DNA of 64,000 nucleotides, taken from contig NZ_CP118607.1 of NCBI RefSeq assembly GCF_028898945.1, positions 372,001 to 436,000 of the forward strand. Reading direction: 5' to 3'. Source of the stretch: Pseudomonas sp. PSKL.D1. Lineage in GTDB: Bacteria; Pseudomonadota; Gammaproteobacteria; Pseudomonadales; Pseudomonadaceae. Numbering within the stretch: position 1 is the first letter of the stretch; each line of letters begins with the position of its first letter. The notes beneath the pieces were generated by a model that saw only the letters and a list, made by a program, of their open reading frames with translations, was not told the DNA's origin and made no database searches. The translations under genes were made by a program, and so were the position numbers. Below are positions 37,695 through 51,743 of this stretch, piece after piece.

Positions 37695-38481
37695 CGGTGG
37701 CGAGCTCCTTGATGTAGTACTGATGCAGGTAATCGTTGAGTTTGCGCGACGCCACGGGGGCAGGCCCCATGGCGGCAAAAGCCTGTGGGTCGATATCGGC
37801 GCCGATGCTGAGGCTGAAGTGCACCCGGCGGTGGGGGATGCGATACCACGGCTCGTTTTTGGTCAGTGTGGTTGGGGTTACCTTGATGGTCACCGGTGTA
37901 ATGATTTTCGCACCGCGCAGGGCGATAGCGGCGGCACCACGATGAAAGGCCGGCGTCTGGCCGGGCGGAGTGCGGGTGCCTTCCGGGAAGATGATCAGCG
38001 GCTGGCCCTCAAGCAGTGAAGCAACGGCGGTGTCGAGCATGTCCATGCTGCCGTCGTTGCCGATGTATTGAGCTTCACCGATGGGGCCGCGGGTAAACGG
38101 GTTGTCGAACAGGCTCTGCTTCACCACACAGTTGGCCTGACGTATCAGGCCGATCAGGAATACCACGTCGATCAGCGAGGGGTGGTTGGCGATGATCAGC
38201 TGGCCCGGGCGGCCCAGGCGCTCGGCACCTTCAATCTGGTAAGTCAGCACACCCGCACGGCGCATCAGCCGCACAAAGCGCCAGAACAGCCAACTGATCA
38301 GGTGGCGGGCCCGCTGGCGGTGGCGCATGGCACCACCGGGCAGGCAGGCGAGTACGGGGAACACGAGCAATCGCAGGCACAGGCAACCCAAACCGAAGAT
38401 GAAGAAGCTCGCGGCGGTTGCCAGCAGGCGCCAGTAATAGGCATCGCGGCGCCGGTTCACGGCTGTCGTTGCCAGTTCCAT
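37669..38481 (-). CDS. PlsC-type 1-acylglycerol-phosphate acyltransferase family
   Basis: The protein has 270 residues. An N-terminal membrane segment (FFIFGLGCLCLRLLVFPVLACL) precedes the catalytic NHPSLIDV motif (H-x3-D variant NHxSxxD) and IIFPEGTRTPPGQ. It is distinct from the LpxL-like enzyme later in the operon. The ATG at 38481 has GGAAG upstream and is preferred to the GTG at 38496. It probably acylates a lipid acceptor in polyene assembly. Confidence 0.9.
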   Translation of the reverse strand: MELATTAVNRRRDAYYWRLLATAASFFIFGLGCLCLRLLVFPVLACLPGGAMRHRQRARHLISWLFWRFVRLMRRAGVLTYQIEGAERLGRPGQLIIANHPSLIDVVFLIGLIRQANCVVKQSLFDNPFTRGPIGEAQYIGNDGSMDMLDTAVASLLEGQPLIIFPEGTRTPPGQTPAFHRGAAAIALRGAKIITPVTIKVTPTTLTKNEPWYRIPHRRVHFSLSIGADIDPQAFAAMGPAPVASRKLNDYLHQYYIKELATDERATTRP

Positions 38482-39173
38482 GTGCGGCGCTTCCACGAGT
38501 GGTTGAAGGAATGCCGATTGCTGAGCAGTGCTTGCAGCCAGCTCAGCGCGTGCGGCAGTTCGGTTACCTCTAGGTTTTCAGCCAGTTCTGGCTGCAACTG
38601 CCATTGCTGCCCCGGCGTCAGCAAAAGGCCCATGGCATAGGAAAACGGTACATCGTCGATCCAGGGCCGGTAGGCTTGCGCCGGCAGCTCTTCGGTGATG
38701 ATCAACAGTACGGCCGGCGCCCCCTCGGCCAGCAGCCCGACCGCTTCCAGCACCCCCTGTTCAAAACCGTCGCCGGCAGCGGACAGAGCCGTCATTTCGC
38801 TGGTTTCACCACGCAGGATCGACCACAGGCCAATGACGGCATTGTGCACCGACAGGCTGAACTGGGTGGGTGACAGCGGTTGCCCTTCGGCCAGTTCGCA
38901 AAGCAACGTGTAGGTGCGCGGGGTTTCGCCATGCCGCGAGACGAACACCAGCGGCAACGCCCCTTGGCCCTCGGCCAGCGGCCAGCCCACGGCGAACGCC
39001 ATGCGTGCCAGGTAGCTGAGGCGACGGCGCTGCAGGGCGGGCAGAAACGACACATCAGGTGCCGGTGCCTCGCTCTGCGGGCTCAGGCCACCCTGCGCCC
39101 AGGCCTGCCATTCGGCAGGCGTCTGCAGGCCCGGTGCCCATGCGCGCCATTGGCTGATATCGAAGGTGATCAC
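38457..39173 (-). CDS. Ketosynthase-like chain-length factor (ApeC-type)
   Basis: The protein has 238 residues, first gene of the operon. The fold is that of the N-terminal ketoacyl-synthase-like family (PF13723). It shows FSLSVHNAVIGLWSI and LLAEGAPAVLLIITEE but has no active-site Cys or paired His, so it cannot condense. As in other aryl-polyene systems it likely pairs with the FabF-like enzyme encoded at the far end and sets chain length. The GTG start lies about 80 bp downstream of a good promoter. Confidence 0.87.
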   Translation of the reverse strand: MITFDISQWRAWAPGLQTPAEWQAWAQGGLSPQSEAPAPDVSFLPALQRRRLSYLARMAFAVGWPLAEGQGALPLVFVSRHGETPRTYTLLCELAEGQPLSPTQFSLSVHNAVIGLWSILRGETSEMTALSAAGDGFEQGVLEAVGLLAEGAPAVLLIITEELPAQAYRPWIDDVPFSYAMGLLLTPGQQWQLQPELAENLEVTELPHALSWLQALLSNRHSFNHSWKRRTWNWQRQP

Positions 39174-39260
39174 GATGTCTTCTGACTTCCCGCCCTGTGG
39201 GGTGCGTTTGCGCAGGGAGCAACTCGGAACCGGGTTGGTGCAATTGCCGAGAGGCGCGCA

Positions 39261-39289
39261 ATTATCCCGGTGCCGGCGGTGTGTAGCAA
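39261..39289 (-). promoter_or_regulatory. Sigma-70 promoter of the aryl-polyene operon
   Basis: On the minus strand, TTGCTA (39289-39284) is separated by exactly 17 bp from GATAAT (39266-39261). Four of six and five of six positions match consensus. The predicted start is near 39254, about 80 bp before the first gene. The rest of the 311-bp gap to parA shows no gene. Confidence 0.7.
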
Positions 39290-39484
39290 ATCGAGGTTAC
39301 ATGATTGCCATCAGACAGTGGCTAACCGTGAATGCGCCAATGCGGGCATAACGGGTGAGATTTTTCCGATAAGCGGTGTGGTGCAGCTATCGGTCGCCAT
39401 TTGCCCTGAACTATCGACATGAAGCTGGTCATTGCCAGCGCATCGCCACATACTCGGGCATTCGTTGATACACGGAGGTCTCTC

Positions 39485-40258
39485 ATGCGGCGCGTGGTAT
39501 TCAATCAGAAAGGTGGTGTGGGCAAGTCGAGCATTGCGTGCAACCTGGCGGCGGTAAGCGCCAGCGAGGGCTATCGGACGCTGCTGATTGACCTGGACGC
39601 CCAGGCCAACTCGACCCAGTACCTGACGGGGCTGACCGGCGAAGACATCCCCATGGGCATCGCTGACTTCTTCAAGCAAAGCCTGTCCAGCGGGCCATTC
39701 AGCAAGAAGAACAAGGTCGATATCTACGAAACGCCGTTCGACAACCTGCACGTGGTTACCGCCACGCCCGAACTGGCCGACTTGCAGCCCAAGCTTGAGG
39801 CCAAGCACAAGATCAACAAGCTGCGTAAGTTGCTCGACGACCTGGACGAGGATTACGAGCGCATCTACATCGATACGCCGCCTGCGCTCAACTTTTATGC
39901 AGTATCTGCGCTGATTGCAGCCGATCGCGTACTGATTCCGTTCGACTGCGACAGTTTCTCGCGCCAGGCCCTGTATGGCCTGCTGGCCGAAATTGAAGAA
40001 CTCAAGGACGACCACAACGAAGACCTGGTGGTTGAAGGCATTGTGGTCAACCAGTTCCAGTCCCGCGCCAGCCTGCCCCAACAGATGCTTGATGAGTTGT
40101 TGGCTGAGGGGTTGCCGGTGCTACCGGTCTATCTGGGCAGTTCGGTGAAGATGCGCGAATCGCACCATGCCAGCTTGCCGCTGATTCACCTGGAGCCTCG
40201 GCACAAGCTAACGCAGCAGTTTGTTGAGCTGCATGATCTGCTTGAACAGAGCGAGTGA
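39485..40258 (+). CDS. ParA-family ATPase (orphan)
   Basis: The protein has 257 residues. The deviant Walker A motif is [16 protein letters not shown] at residues 7-22, Walker A' is [12 protein letters not shown], and Walker B is IYIDTPPAL. It ends near [18 protein letters not shown] 39485 has GGAGG 6 bp upstream. No parB-like gene or DNA-binding partner follows, so it is not a chromosome partitioning pair. It may position another cellular cargo. Confidence 0.92.
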   Translation: MRRVVFNQKGGVGKSSIACNLAAVSASEGYRTLLIDLDAQANSTQYLTGLTGEDIPMGIADFFKQSLSSGPFSKKNKVDIYETPFDNLHVVTATPELADLQPKLEAKHKINKLRKLLDDLDEDYERIYIDTPPALNFYAVSALIAADRVLIPFDCDSFSRQALYGLLAEIEELKDDHNEDLVVEGIVVNQFQSRASLPQQMLDELLAEGLPVLPVYLGSSVKMRESHHASLPLIHLEPRHKLTQQFVELHDLLEQSE

Positions 40259-40294
40259 TCGTTACACTTTTGTCCTTGCGGCTAAATTGATCTA

Positions 40295-40328
40295 CAAGCA
40301 CAATCTCCCAAAACGGGAGATTTGCTTG
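40295..40328 (+). promoter_or_regulatory. Inverted repeat over the higBA promoter and ribosome-binding site
   Basis: Arms 40295-40309 and 40315-40328 (CAAGCACAATCTCCC and GGGAGATTTGCTTG) pair along 14 bp with one bulged base, around the spacer AAAAC. The right arm contains GGAG at 40316-40319, the ribosome-binding site of higB. Weak -10-like hexamers (TACAAG or CACAAT) lie inside the left arm. It may be a HigA operator, an mRNA hairpin, or both. Confidence 0.6.
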
Positions 40329-40329
40329 G

Positions 40330-40638
40330 ATGCGCGTGATTGCCAAAAGCACGTTGGTAAAGTTTTGGAGGTTACCCGGGCATGAGGATGCAAAAGCAGC
40401 ACTGGAAAGCTGGCACGATATGGCCATTAAGGCCAACTGGCGATCGCCACAGGATTTGAAGGATCAGATTGGTAGCGCCAGCATATGTGGCAACAACCGC
40501 GTGGTCTTTAACATCGGAGGCAATAAGTATCGGCTTGTGGTGGAGATGCAGTATCGAGCTGGTATTGCCTGGGTGAAATTCGTCGGTACGCACAAGCGCT
40601 ATGACGAGATTGACGTGGAGACAATCTGTGAATATTAA
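40330..40638 (+). CDS. higB: HigB-type toxin of a type II toxin-antitoxin system
   Basis: The protein has 102 residues of the RelE-superfamily HigB family (PF09907 type). Typical segments are VKFWRLPGHEDAKAAL, NNRVVFNIGGNKYRLVVE and WVKFVGTHKRYDEID. Such toxins cut mRNA on the ribosome. The toxin gene comes first, the HigBA order, and overlaps the antitoxin by 11 bp. Confidence 0.93.
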   Translation: MRVIAKSTLVKFWRLPGHEDAKAALESWHDMAIKANWRSPQDLKDQIGSASICGNNRVVFNIGGNKYRLVVEMQYRAGIAWVKFVGTHKRYDEIDVETICEY

Positions 40639-40984
40639 GCCGATCCGCAACGATGACGACCTTCGTGAAGCTTTTCAGAGACTCGAAGCCATTTTTCAGG
40701 CTCCGGCGGGGACACCCGAGGCTGATGAGATGGAGGTGCTTGTAACACTCATTGAGGTGTATGAAAGCAAGCATTACCCGATCCATCCTGCGAACCCTAT
40801 CGACGCCATCAAGTTTTGCATGGATCAACAGGGTTTGACGCCACGGGACCTTGAACCATTCATAGGTCCGAGTGGGAGGGTTTCTGAAGTCCTGAACGGA
40901 AAGCGTGGATTAAGCCTTTCCATGATCAAGCGTTTGCATGATGGCCTTCGTATCCCTTACGAATCGCTCCTGGCAGGAGCTTGA
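40628..40984 (+). CDS. higA: HigA-type antitoxin, HTH protein
   Basis: The protein has 118 residues from GTG 40628, inside the toxin end. The N-terminal half (DDLREAFQRLEAIFQ) probably binds the toxin. A C-terminal XRE-type helix-turn-helix (LTPRDLEPFIGPSGRVSEVL) would bind the operator. This order, with the HTH at the C-terminus, is common in this HigA branch. It ends 3 bp before the convergent trxC stop. Confidence 0.92.
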   Translation: MNIKPIRNDDDLREAFQRLEAIFQAPAGTPEADEMEVLVTLIEVYESKHYPIHPANPIDAIKFCMDQQGLTPRDLEPFIGPSGRVSEVLNGKRGLSLSMIKRLHDGLRIPYESLLAGA

Positions 40985-40987
40985 GGT

Positions 40988-41422
40988 TTAAACCCCTTGC
41001 GAACGCAACCATTCAATCAATGACTGCAACGGAAACGCCCCAGCCTGACGGCTGATTTCCCGACCGTTCTTGAACAGGATCAGGCTGGGGATCGAGCGGA
41101 TGCCCAGTTGCCCGGCCAGGTTGCGGTTGGCTTCGCTGTCGAGTTTGGCCAGGCGGCAGCGGCCGGCCAGTTGGCGGGCGGCCTGTTCGAAGGTGGGGGC
41201 GAAGGATTTGCACGGGCCGCACCAGTCGGCCCAGACGTCCACCAGCAACGGCAGGTCGCCTTTGATCTGGCTGGCGTAGCTGCTTTCGCTGAGGTTGAAG
41301 GGGTTGCTGAGCAGTACGTCCTGCTTGCAACGGCCGCACTTGGGAGCATCGCCCAGACGGTCGGCGGGTAGGCGGTTGAGGCCGTTGCAGTGGGGGCAGG
41401 GGATTAGCAGGGCTTCGGGCAT
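40988..41422 (-). CDS. trxC: Thioredoxin 2 with N-terminal zinc finger
   Basis: The protein has 144 residues. The zinc-binding pairs CPHC (9-12) and CGRC (29-32) are characteristic of TrxC. The redox site WADWCGPCKSF follows, with the cis-Pro loop IRSIPSLILF. TrxC reduces disulfides in the cytoplasm and is usually induced by oxidative stress. ATG 41422 is chosen because MPEALLIPCPHC starts the zinc domain. Confidence 0.95.
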   Translation of the reverse strand: MPEALLIPCPHCNGLNRLPADRLGDAPKCGRCKQDVLLSNPFNLSESSYASQIKGDLPLLVDVWADWCGPCKSFAPTFEQAARQLAGRCRLAKLDSEANRNLAGQLGIRSIPSLILFKNGREISRQAGAFPLQSLIEWLRSQGV

Positions 41423-41442
41423 GTTGGTTCCTTGAGAATGTT

Positions 41443-41562
41443 GGGGCTGCTGCGCAGCCCTTTCCGACCGGTCCGGCGCTCCGGCGAGGCCGCTCCTACA
41501 GGCGAACGAGACCCTCTGTGGGAGCGGCCTTGTGTCGCGAAAGGGCCGCAAAGCGGCCCCGG
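41443..41562. repeat. REP-type palindrome pair between selO and trxC
   Basis: It has the same mosaic as the repeat at 9735-9852 but in the opposite orientation: GGGCTGCTGCGCAGCCC, GACCGGTCCGGCGC, GCCGCTCCTACAGG, inverted GTGGGAGCGGCC, then GGGCCGCAAAGCGGCCC. The central arms are less perfect than in the other copy. Confidence 0.85.
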
Positions 41563-41566
41563 GATA

Positions 41567-46415
<4,849 letters not shown>

Positions 46416-46450
46416 AGGCAGACTACTTGTGGATCAGGCAGAAACGAAGT

Positions 46451-48199
46451 TTAGAGGAACAATCCTGGTCCGGGTCGCGTTCCTTCGGGGAATCTGACGC
46501 CGACCTTTTGCACATTGTTCCCGTCCATGGTCGCCACGGTCCAGATTGTGCCGTGCCATTCGACCTGGTCGCCTACTACTGGAGCGCCTCCGACCTTCTG
46601 TCGGATGAACTGCGCCAGCGGCATTTTTGCGTCCAGGCCGTCCAGTTTCAGGCCATAAAGTGCCGCCACGGCGCCCAATTCGGCATCGCCTTCGAGCACG
46701 AAATCGCCGAAGAAGCGCAGGTCCAGCCCGCGCTGCGGTGCCTGGCTGAACAGCTTGCCCAGTGCGGGCAGGTTATGTTCGTGGCCGATCACGCAGAGCA
46801 TGTCGCCTACTTCCAATACCGTGCTGCCAGAGGGGTGCAGCAGTTGCTCGTTGCGGAACAGGGCCGCGATACGGGTGCCCTCGGGCATTTTCAGCTCGCG
46901 CAGGGCGGCGCCGATGCACCACTTTTCAGCGCCCAGGCGGTACACGAACAGCTCCCACTCACTGGTGATGTGCACCTCCAGCGCGGAGCGGGAAATGGGC
47001 GCCGGGTCTGGTGGTACGGTCACTTTCAGCAGCTTGGCCATCCACGGCAGGCTGGTGCCTTGCACCAACAGCGACACCAGCACGATGAAGAAGGCCAGGT
47101 TGAAGAACAGCTGAGCCTGCGGCAGGCCGGCCATGAGCGGGAACACCGCCAGAATGATTGGCACCGCGCCGCGCAAGCCAACCCAGGCGATAAAGCCCTT
47201 TTCACGGCCATGGAAGGCCTTGAACGGCAGCAGGCTGGCGACGACCGACAGCGGGCGTGCCACGAGGATCATCCACAGCGCCAGGCCCAGGGCCGGGAGG
47301 GCGATGGGCAGCAGGTCGTGAGGCGTGACCAGCAGGCCCAGCACCAGGAACATGCCGATTTGCGCCAGCCAGGCCATGCCGTCGAGCATGTGCAGGATGC
47401 CATGGCGGCTGCGAATCGGCTTGTTACCCAGCACCAGGCCACACAGGTACACGGCCAGGAAGCCGCTGCCGTGCAGGGTGTTGGTCAGCGAAAAAATGGC
47501 CAGGCCGCCGGCTACCACCAGAATGGGGTACAAGCCACCCGCCAGGTTGATGCGGTTGACCATCTGCAGCATCAGCCAGCCACCGGCCAGGCCTACCACG
47601 CTGCCAATGCCGAATTCGCGCACCAGGTGGCCCAGCAGGCTCCAGTGCAGGCCCGTCTGGCCGCTGGCGATCATCTCGATCAGGGTGACGGTGAGGAACA
47701 CGGCCATCGGGTCGTTGCTGCCCGACTCGATCTCCAGCGTGGCCGTGACCCGTTCGTTCAAGCCCTTGCCGCCCAGCAGCGAGAACACTGCCGCAGCGTC
47801 GGTAGAGCCGACGATGGCACCGATCAGCAAACCCTGGATCAGGCTCAGGTCGAACAGCCAGGCCGCGATCATGCCGGTCAGGCCGGTTGTGATCAGTACC
47901 CCGACGGTGGCCAGCGACAAGGCCGGCCACAAAGCCACGCGAAAGCTCGCTACCCGCGTACGCAGGCCACCGTCGAGCAGGATGACCGCCAGCGCCAGGT
48001 TGCCCACGAGGTAGGCGGTTGGGTAGTTGTTGAAGATGATGCCGCCACCGTCCACGCCCGCGGCCATGCCGACGGCGAGGATGATGACCAGAATAGGGAT
48101 GCCCAGGCGCGACGACAGTGAGCTGACCAGGATACTTGCACCCACCAGCAATGCGCCGATCAAGAACAGGCTGTTGATGGTGCTGGCATCCAAAGGCAT
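46451..48199 (-). CDS. nhaP2: K+/H+ antiporter, CPA1 family (NhaP2/CvrA type)
   Basis: The protein has 582 residues. About thirteen membrane helices span 1-390, with the conserved [12 protein letters not shown] and [15 protein letters not shown] cation-site segments. A TrkA-C domain occupies about 400-485 ([30 protein letters not shown]). A CorC/HlyC-like C-terminal domain follows at about 500-580. Such antiporters expel K+ and keep growth possible at low osmolarity. ATG 48199 follows a GGAGT-like site. Confidence 0.93.
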   Translation of the reverse strand: MPLDASTINSLFLIGALLVGASILVSSLSSRLGIPILVIILAVGMAAGVDGGGIIFNNYPTAYLVGNLALAVILLDGGLRTRVASFRVALWPALSLATVGVLITTGLTGMIAAWLFDLSLIQGLLIGAIVGSTDAAAVFSLLGGKGLNERVTATLEIESGSNDPMAVFLTVTLIEMIASGQTGLHWSLLGHLVREFGIGSVVGLAGGWLMLQMVNRINLAGGLYPILVVAGGLAIFSLTNTLHGSGFLAVYLCGLVLGNKPIRSRHGILHMLDGMAWLAQIGMFLVLGLLVTPHDLLPIALPALGLALWMILVARPLSVVASLLPFKAFHGREKGFIAWVGLRGAVPIILAVFPLMAGLPQAQLFFNLAFFIVLVSLLVQGTSLPWMAKLLKVTVPPDPAPISRSALEVHITSEWELFVYRLGAEKWCIGAALRELKMPEGTRIAALFRNEQLLHPSGSTVLEVGDMLCVIGHEHNLPALGKLFSQAPQRGLDLRFFGDFVLEGDAELGAVAALYGLKLDGLDAKMPLAQFIRQKVGGAPVVGDQVEWHGTIWTVATMDGNNVQKVGVRFPEGTRPGPGLFL

Positions 48200-48310
48200 T
48201 ACTCCGGGACATCGCGGGGGGAGGGGACTTGCGAGCGTGAACTAGCAGGTCGCGTGCCAAATGATTCTAACCTGATGAATTGGCAGGCTGTAAAGCGTTT
48301 CTGCAGATGT

Positions 48311-48340
48311 AGAAAAGGCACCGGGGTGGGTGCCTTTTCT
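48311..48340. terminator. Bidirectional-looking terminator between antiporter and betA
   Basis: A perfect 12-bp stem AGAAAAGGCACC / GGTGCCTTTTCT has a 6-base loop and runs of A and T on the two arms. It lies between the antiporter start and the betA stop (both minus strand), so it most likely ends the betIBA transcript. Confidence 0.8.
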
Positions 48341-48351
48341 TGTGTTGCCTG

Positions 48352-48450
48352 GGAGGGCCTCTTGCGGATAAATCCGCTCCTACAGGGGTTCGCAACGCCC
48401 GAGAACGATGCAGTACCTGTAGGAGCGGCTTTAGCCGCGAAGAGGGCGGA
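48352..48450. repeat. REP palindrome pair downstream of betA
   Basis: GGCCTCTTGCGGATAAATCC with GCTCCTACAGGGG on the left is matched by an inverted CCTGTAGGAGCGGCTTTAGC with CGCGAAGAGGGC on the right. The pair is about 100 bp long and ends just before the betA stop. Confidence 0.85.
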
Positions 48451-48456
48451 GCAGGA

Positions 48457-50154
48457 TCAAGCCTGCTTCACCTCACGCATCGCCTTGCCCTTCACCGGTG
48501 CGCCATTGGCCACGTAGTACTTGGCAGTGCTGCGCGCCAGCGGCTTGCGGCCACGGATCTTGTCCGAGATTTTCTCGGCGATCATGATCGTGGTGGCGTT
48601 CAGGTTGCCGGTGATGATGATCGGCATGATTGACGCATCGACCACGCGCAGGCCTTTCATGCCGTGCACACGGCCTTCGCCGTCGACCACCGCCATGTCG
48701 TCGGTACCCATCTTGCACGAGCAGGACGGGTGGAAGGCGGTTTCGGCGTGCTCGCGGATGAACTTGTCCAGCTCTTCATCGGTTTGCACGTGGGCGCCCG
48801 GGCTGATTTCGCGGCCGCGGTACGGGTCCAGCGCCGGCTGGGCCATGATCTCGCGGGTCAGGCGGATGCCATCACGGAATTCCTGCCAGTCCTGCTCGGT
48901 GGCCATGTAGTTGAACAGGATGCTTGGGTGCTTGCGCGGGTCCTTGGACTTCACGTGAATGCGGCCACGGCTAGGCGAACGCATGGAACCCATGTGCGCC
49001 TGGAAGCCGTGCTCCTTCACGCCGTTGGAGCCGTTGTAGTTAATGGCAACCGGCAGGAAGTGGTACTGAATGTTCGGCCACTCGAATTCAGGGCGGGTAC
49101 GGATGAAGCCGCCTGCCTCGAACTGGTTGCTGGCGCCGATACCGGTGCCGTTGAACATCCACTCGGCACCGATGGCCGGCTGGTTCCACCACAGCAGCGA
49201 CGGGTACAGCGACACCGGCTGGGTGCAGGCGTACTGCAGGTACAGTTCCAGGTGGTCCTGCAGGTTTTCACCGACGCCCGGCAGATCGTGCACAACCGGG
49301 ATGTCGAGGCTTTCCAGCAGGGCACGCGGGCCAACACCGGAGCGCTGCAGCAGTTGCGGCGAAGCGATGGCGCCGGAAGAAACGATGACTTCCTTGCGGG
49401 CGCGGGCTTCCACGCGCTCTTCGCTGTCGCCGACCAGGTAAGTCACGCCGATGGCGCGCTTGCCGTCGAACAGTACGCGGTCGCTCAGGGCGTGGGTGAC
49501 GATGGTCAGGTTCGGGCGCTTCTTGGCCTGGTCCAGGTAGCCGCGAGCGGTGCTGGAGCGGCGGCCGTTCTTGGTGACCGAGCGGTCCATCGGGCCGAAG
49601 CCTTCCTGTTGGTAGCCGTTCAGGTCTTCGGTGCGCGGGTAGCCGGCTTGTACACCAGCCTCGACCATGGCGTGGAACAGCGGGTTGTTGCCGGCCTTTG
49701 GCGTGGCAACGCTGACCGGGCCTTCGCCGCCGTGGTAGTCGTTAGGGCCGATGTCACGGGTTTCGGCTTTACGGAAGTACGGCAGGCAGTCCAGGTAGGT
49801 CCAGTCTTCCAGGCCTGGCAGTTCTGCCCAGCCGTCGAAGTCCATGGCGTTACCGCGGATGTAGCACATGCCGTTGATCAGCGACGAACCACCCAGGCCC
49901 TTGCCGCGACCACACTCCATGCGGCGGCCGTCCATGTGCGGCTCCGGGTCGGTCTCGTAGGCCCAGTTGTAGCGGCGGCCCTGCAGCGGGAAGGCCAGGG
50001 CGGCTGGCATCTGGGTGCGGAAGTCGAAGCGGTAGTCGGGGCCGCCGGCTTCCAGCAGCAGCACGGAGACGCTGGCGTCTTCGGTCAGGCGGGTGGCCAG
50101 GGTGTTACCGGCCGAGCCGGCGCCGACGATGATGTAATCGTATTCTTGGGACAT
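48457..50154 (-). CDS. betA: Choline dehydrogenase
   Basis: The protein has 565 residues, a GMC-family FAD enzyme oxidising choline to betaine aldehyde at the membrane. FAD motif [17 protein letters not shown] at the N-terminus; GMC signatures [15 protein letters not shown] (near 85) and [18 protein letters not shown] (near 255). The catalytic His region is [14 protein letters not shown], with VVDASIMP near the end. It is the third gene of betI-betB-betA. Confidence 0.97.
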   Translation of the reverse strand: MSQEYDYIIVGAGSAGNTLATRLTEDASVSVLLLEAGGPDYRFDFRTQMPAALAFPLQGRRYNWAYETDPEPHMDGRRMECGRGKGLGGSSLINGMCYIRGNAMDFDGWAELPGLEDWTYLDCLPYFRKAETRDIGPNDYHGGEGPVSVATPKAGNNPLFHAMVEAGVQAGYPRTEDLNGYQQEGFGPMDRSVTKNGRRSSTARGYLDQAKKRPNLTIVTHALSDRVLFDGKRAIGVTYLVGDSEERVEARARKEVIVSSGAIASPQLLQRSGVGPRALLESLDIPVVHDLPGVGENLQDHLELYLQYACTQPVSLYPSLLWWNQPAIGAEWMFNGTGIGASNQFEAGGFIRTRPEFEWPNIQYHFLPVAINYNGSNGVKEHGFQAHMGSMRSPSRGRIHVKSKDPRKHPSILFNYMATEQDWQEFRDGIRLTREIMAQPALDPYRGREISPGAHVQTDEELDKFIREHAETAFHPSCSCKMGTDDMAVVDGEGRVHGMKGLRVVDASIMPIIITGNLNATTIMIAEKISDKIRGRKPLARSTAKYYVANGAPVKGKAMREVKQA

Positions 50155-50193
50155 GGTAAGTACCCTCGTGTTGGCGGTGATCAGGGAGCAGGA

Positions 50194-50219
50194 ACGCCCG
50201 TGCGCTGAGGCACGGGCGT
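50194..50219 (-). other. Perfect GC-rich hairpin between betB and betA
   Basis: A 10-bp stem ACGCCCGTGC / GCACGGGCGT with a 6-base loop lies in the 78-bp gap between the betB stop and betA start. It lacks a U-tract, so partial attenuation or mRNA processing is more likely than termination. Confidence 0.5.
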
Positions 50220-50232
50220 GGCTAGACCGGGT

Positions 50233-51705
50233 TTAGAAAACCGAGTTGTAGCCGCCCAGCTCGACCTGGACCGACTTGATGCGAGTGTATTGAGCCAGCG
50301 AGCTGACGCCGTTTTCACGGCCGACGCCCGACTGCTTGTAGCCGCCGACCGGCATCTCGGCTGGCGATTCGCCCCAGGCATTGATCCAGCAGATACCGGC
50401 TTCGAGCTTGTGGATGATGCGGTGGGCGCGGGTGATGTCGTTGGTGCACACACCGGCGGCCAGGCCGTACTCGGTGTCGTTGGCACGGCGGATGACTTCT
50501 TCTTCGGTTTCGTAGGTGAGGATGCTCATCACCGGGCCGAAGATTTCTTCCTTGACGATGGTCATGTCGTCGGAGCAGTCGGTGAACACGGTCGGGGCCA
50601 CGAAGGCACCCTTGGCGAAATCACCAGCGGTCAAGCGCTCACCGCCGCACAGCACGCGGGCACCTTCTTCTTTGCCCTTGGCGATGTAGCCCAGCACGCT
50701 TTCCATGTGTGGGAAGCTGACCAGCGGGCCGAAGTTGGTGTTTTCGTCTTCCGGGTTGCCAACACGGATGCGGGCAACGCGCTCGGCGATCTTGGCTTCG
50801 AAGGCGGCTTTCATGGCGGCAGGCACGAACACGCGGGTGCCGTTGGTGCAGACCTGACCGGAGCTGTAGAAGTTGGCCATCATGGCGATGTCGGCAGCCT
50901 TGTCCAGGTCGGCGTCGTCGCAGATGATCAGCGGCGACTTGCCACCCAGTTCCATGGTCACTTCCTTCAGCGACGAGCTGGAGGCGCTGGCCATGACTTT
51001 CTTGCCGGTGGTGGTGCCGCCGGTGAACGACACTTTTTCGATGCGCGGGTGTTCGGTCAGCCAGGTGCCGACTTCACGGCCACTGCCAGTCAGTACGTTG
51101 AATACACCGTTCGGCAGGCCGGCTTCGGTGTAGATTTCGGCCAGTTTCAGGGTGGTCAGCGAGGTGACTTCCGACGGCTTGAAGATCATGGCGTTGCCAG
51201 CGGCCAGGGCCGGGGCGGATTTCCACAGTGCGATCTGGATCGGGTAGTTCCAGGCACCGATACCGACGGTGACGCCCAGCGGCTCGCGGCGGGTGTAGAC
51301 GAAGGACGATTCGCGCAGCGGAATTTGCTCGCCTTCAATGGCCGGCACCAGGCCTGCGTAGTATTCCAGGACGTCGGCGCCGGTGACGATGTCGACGTAG
51401 CGGGTTTCGGAGTACGACTTGCCGGTGTCCAGGGTTTCCAGCATGGCCAGCTCATCGTTGCGCTCGCGCAGGATGTCGACGGCGCGGCGCAGAATGCGCG
51501 AACGCTGCATGGCGGTCATGGCGGCCCATACTTTTTGGCCGCGCTCGGCGCTTTCGACAGCCTTCTCGACGTCGGCCTGGGTGGCACGTTGCACGTGGGC
51601 GAGGACTTCGCCGGTAGCCGGGTTGATGGCTTCGAAGGTGGCATCGCTGCCAGCGTCGACGTAAGCGCCATCAATGTAGAGTTTTTGCGTTCCGAAACGG
51701 GCCAT
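50233..51705 (-). CDS. betB: Betaine aldehyde dehydrogenase
   Basis: The protein has 490 residues, an NAD(P)-dependent aldehyde dehydrogenase making glycine betaine. The catalytic Glu lies in [11 protein letters not shown] and the catalytic Cys in [14 protein letters not shown] (near 286). The N-terminus [13 protein letters not shown] is the family one. The ATG at 51705 has AGGAC upstream. It lies 38 bp downstream of betI. Confidence 0.98.
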   Translation of the reverse strand: MARFGTQKLYIDGAYVDAGSDATFEAINPATGEVLAHVQRATQADVEKAVESAERGQKVWAAMTAMQRSRILRRAVDILRERNDELAMLETLDTGKSYSETRYVDIVTGADVLEYYAGLVPAIEGEQIPLRESSFVYTRREPLGVTVGIGAWNYPIQIALWKSAPALAAGNAMIFKPSEVTSLTTLKLAEIYTEAGLPNGVFNVLTGSGREVGTWLTEHPRIEKVSFTGGTTTGKKVMASASSSSLKEVTMELGGKSPLIICDDADLDKAADIAMMANFYSSGQVCTNGTRVFVPAAMKAAFEAKIAERVARIRVGNPEDENTNFGPLVSFPHMESVLGYIAKGKEEGARVLCGGERLTAGDFAKGAFVAPTVFTDCSDDMTIVKEEIFGPVMSILTYETEEEVIRRANDTEYGLAAGVCTNDITRAHRIIHKLEAGICWINAWGESPAEMPVGGYKQSGVGRENGVSSLAQYTRIKSVQVELGGYNSVF

Positions 51706-51743
51706 AGTGTCCTCGCAAGTGCAGTGTGTGGTTGGCTTGCGCG

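Noticed and set aside
46427..48121. Open frame of 564 codons on the plus strand opposite the antiporter
   Set aside because: The translation is full of Gln, His and Arg runs with no membrane or domain pattern, while the minus strand encodes a clear antiporter.
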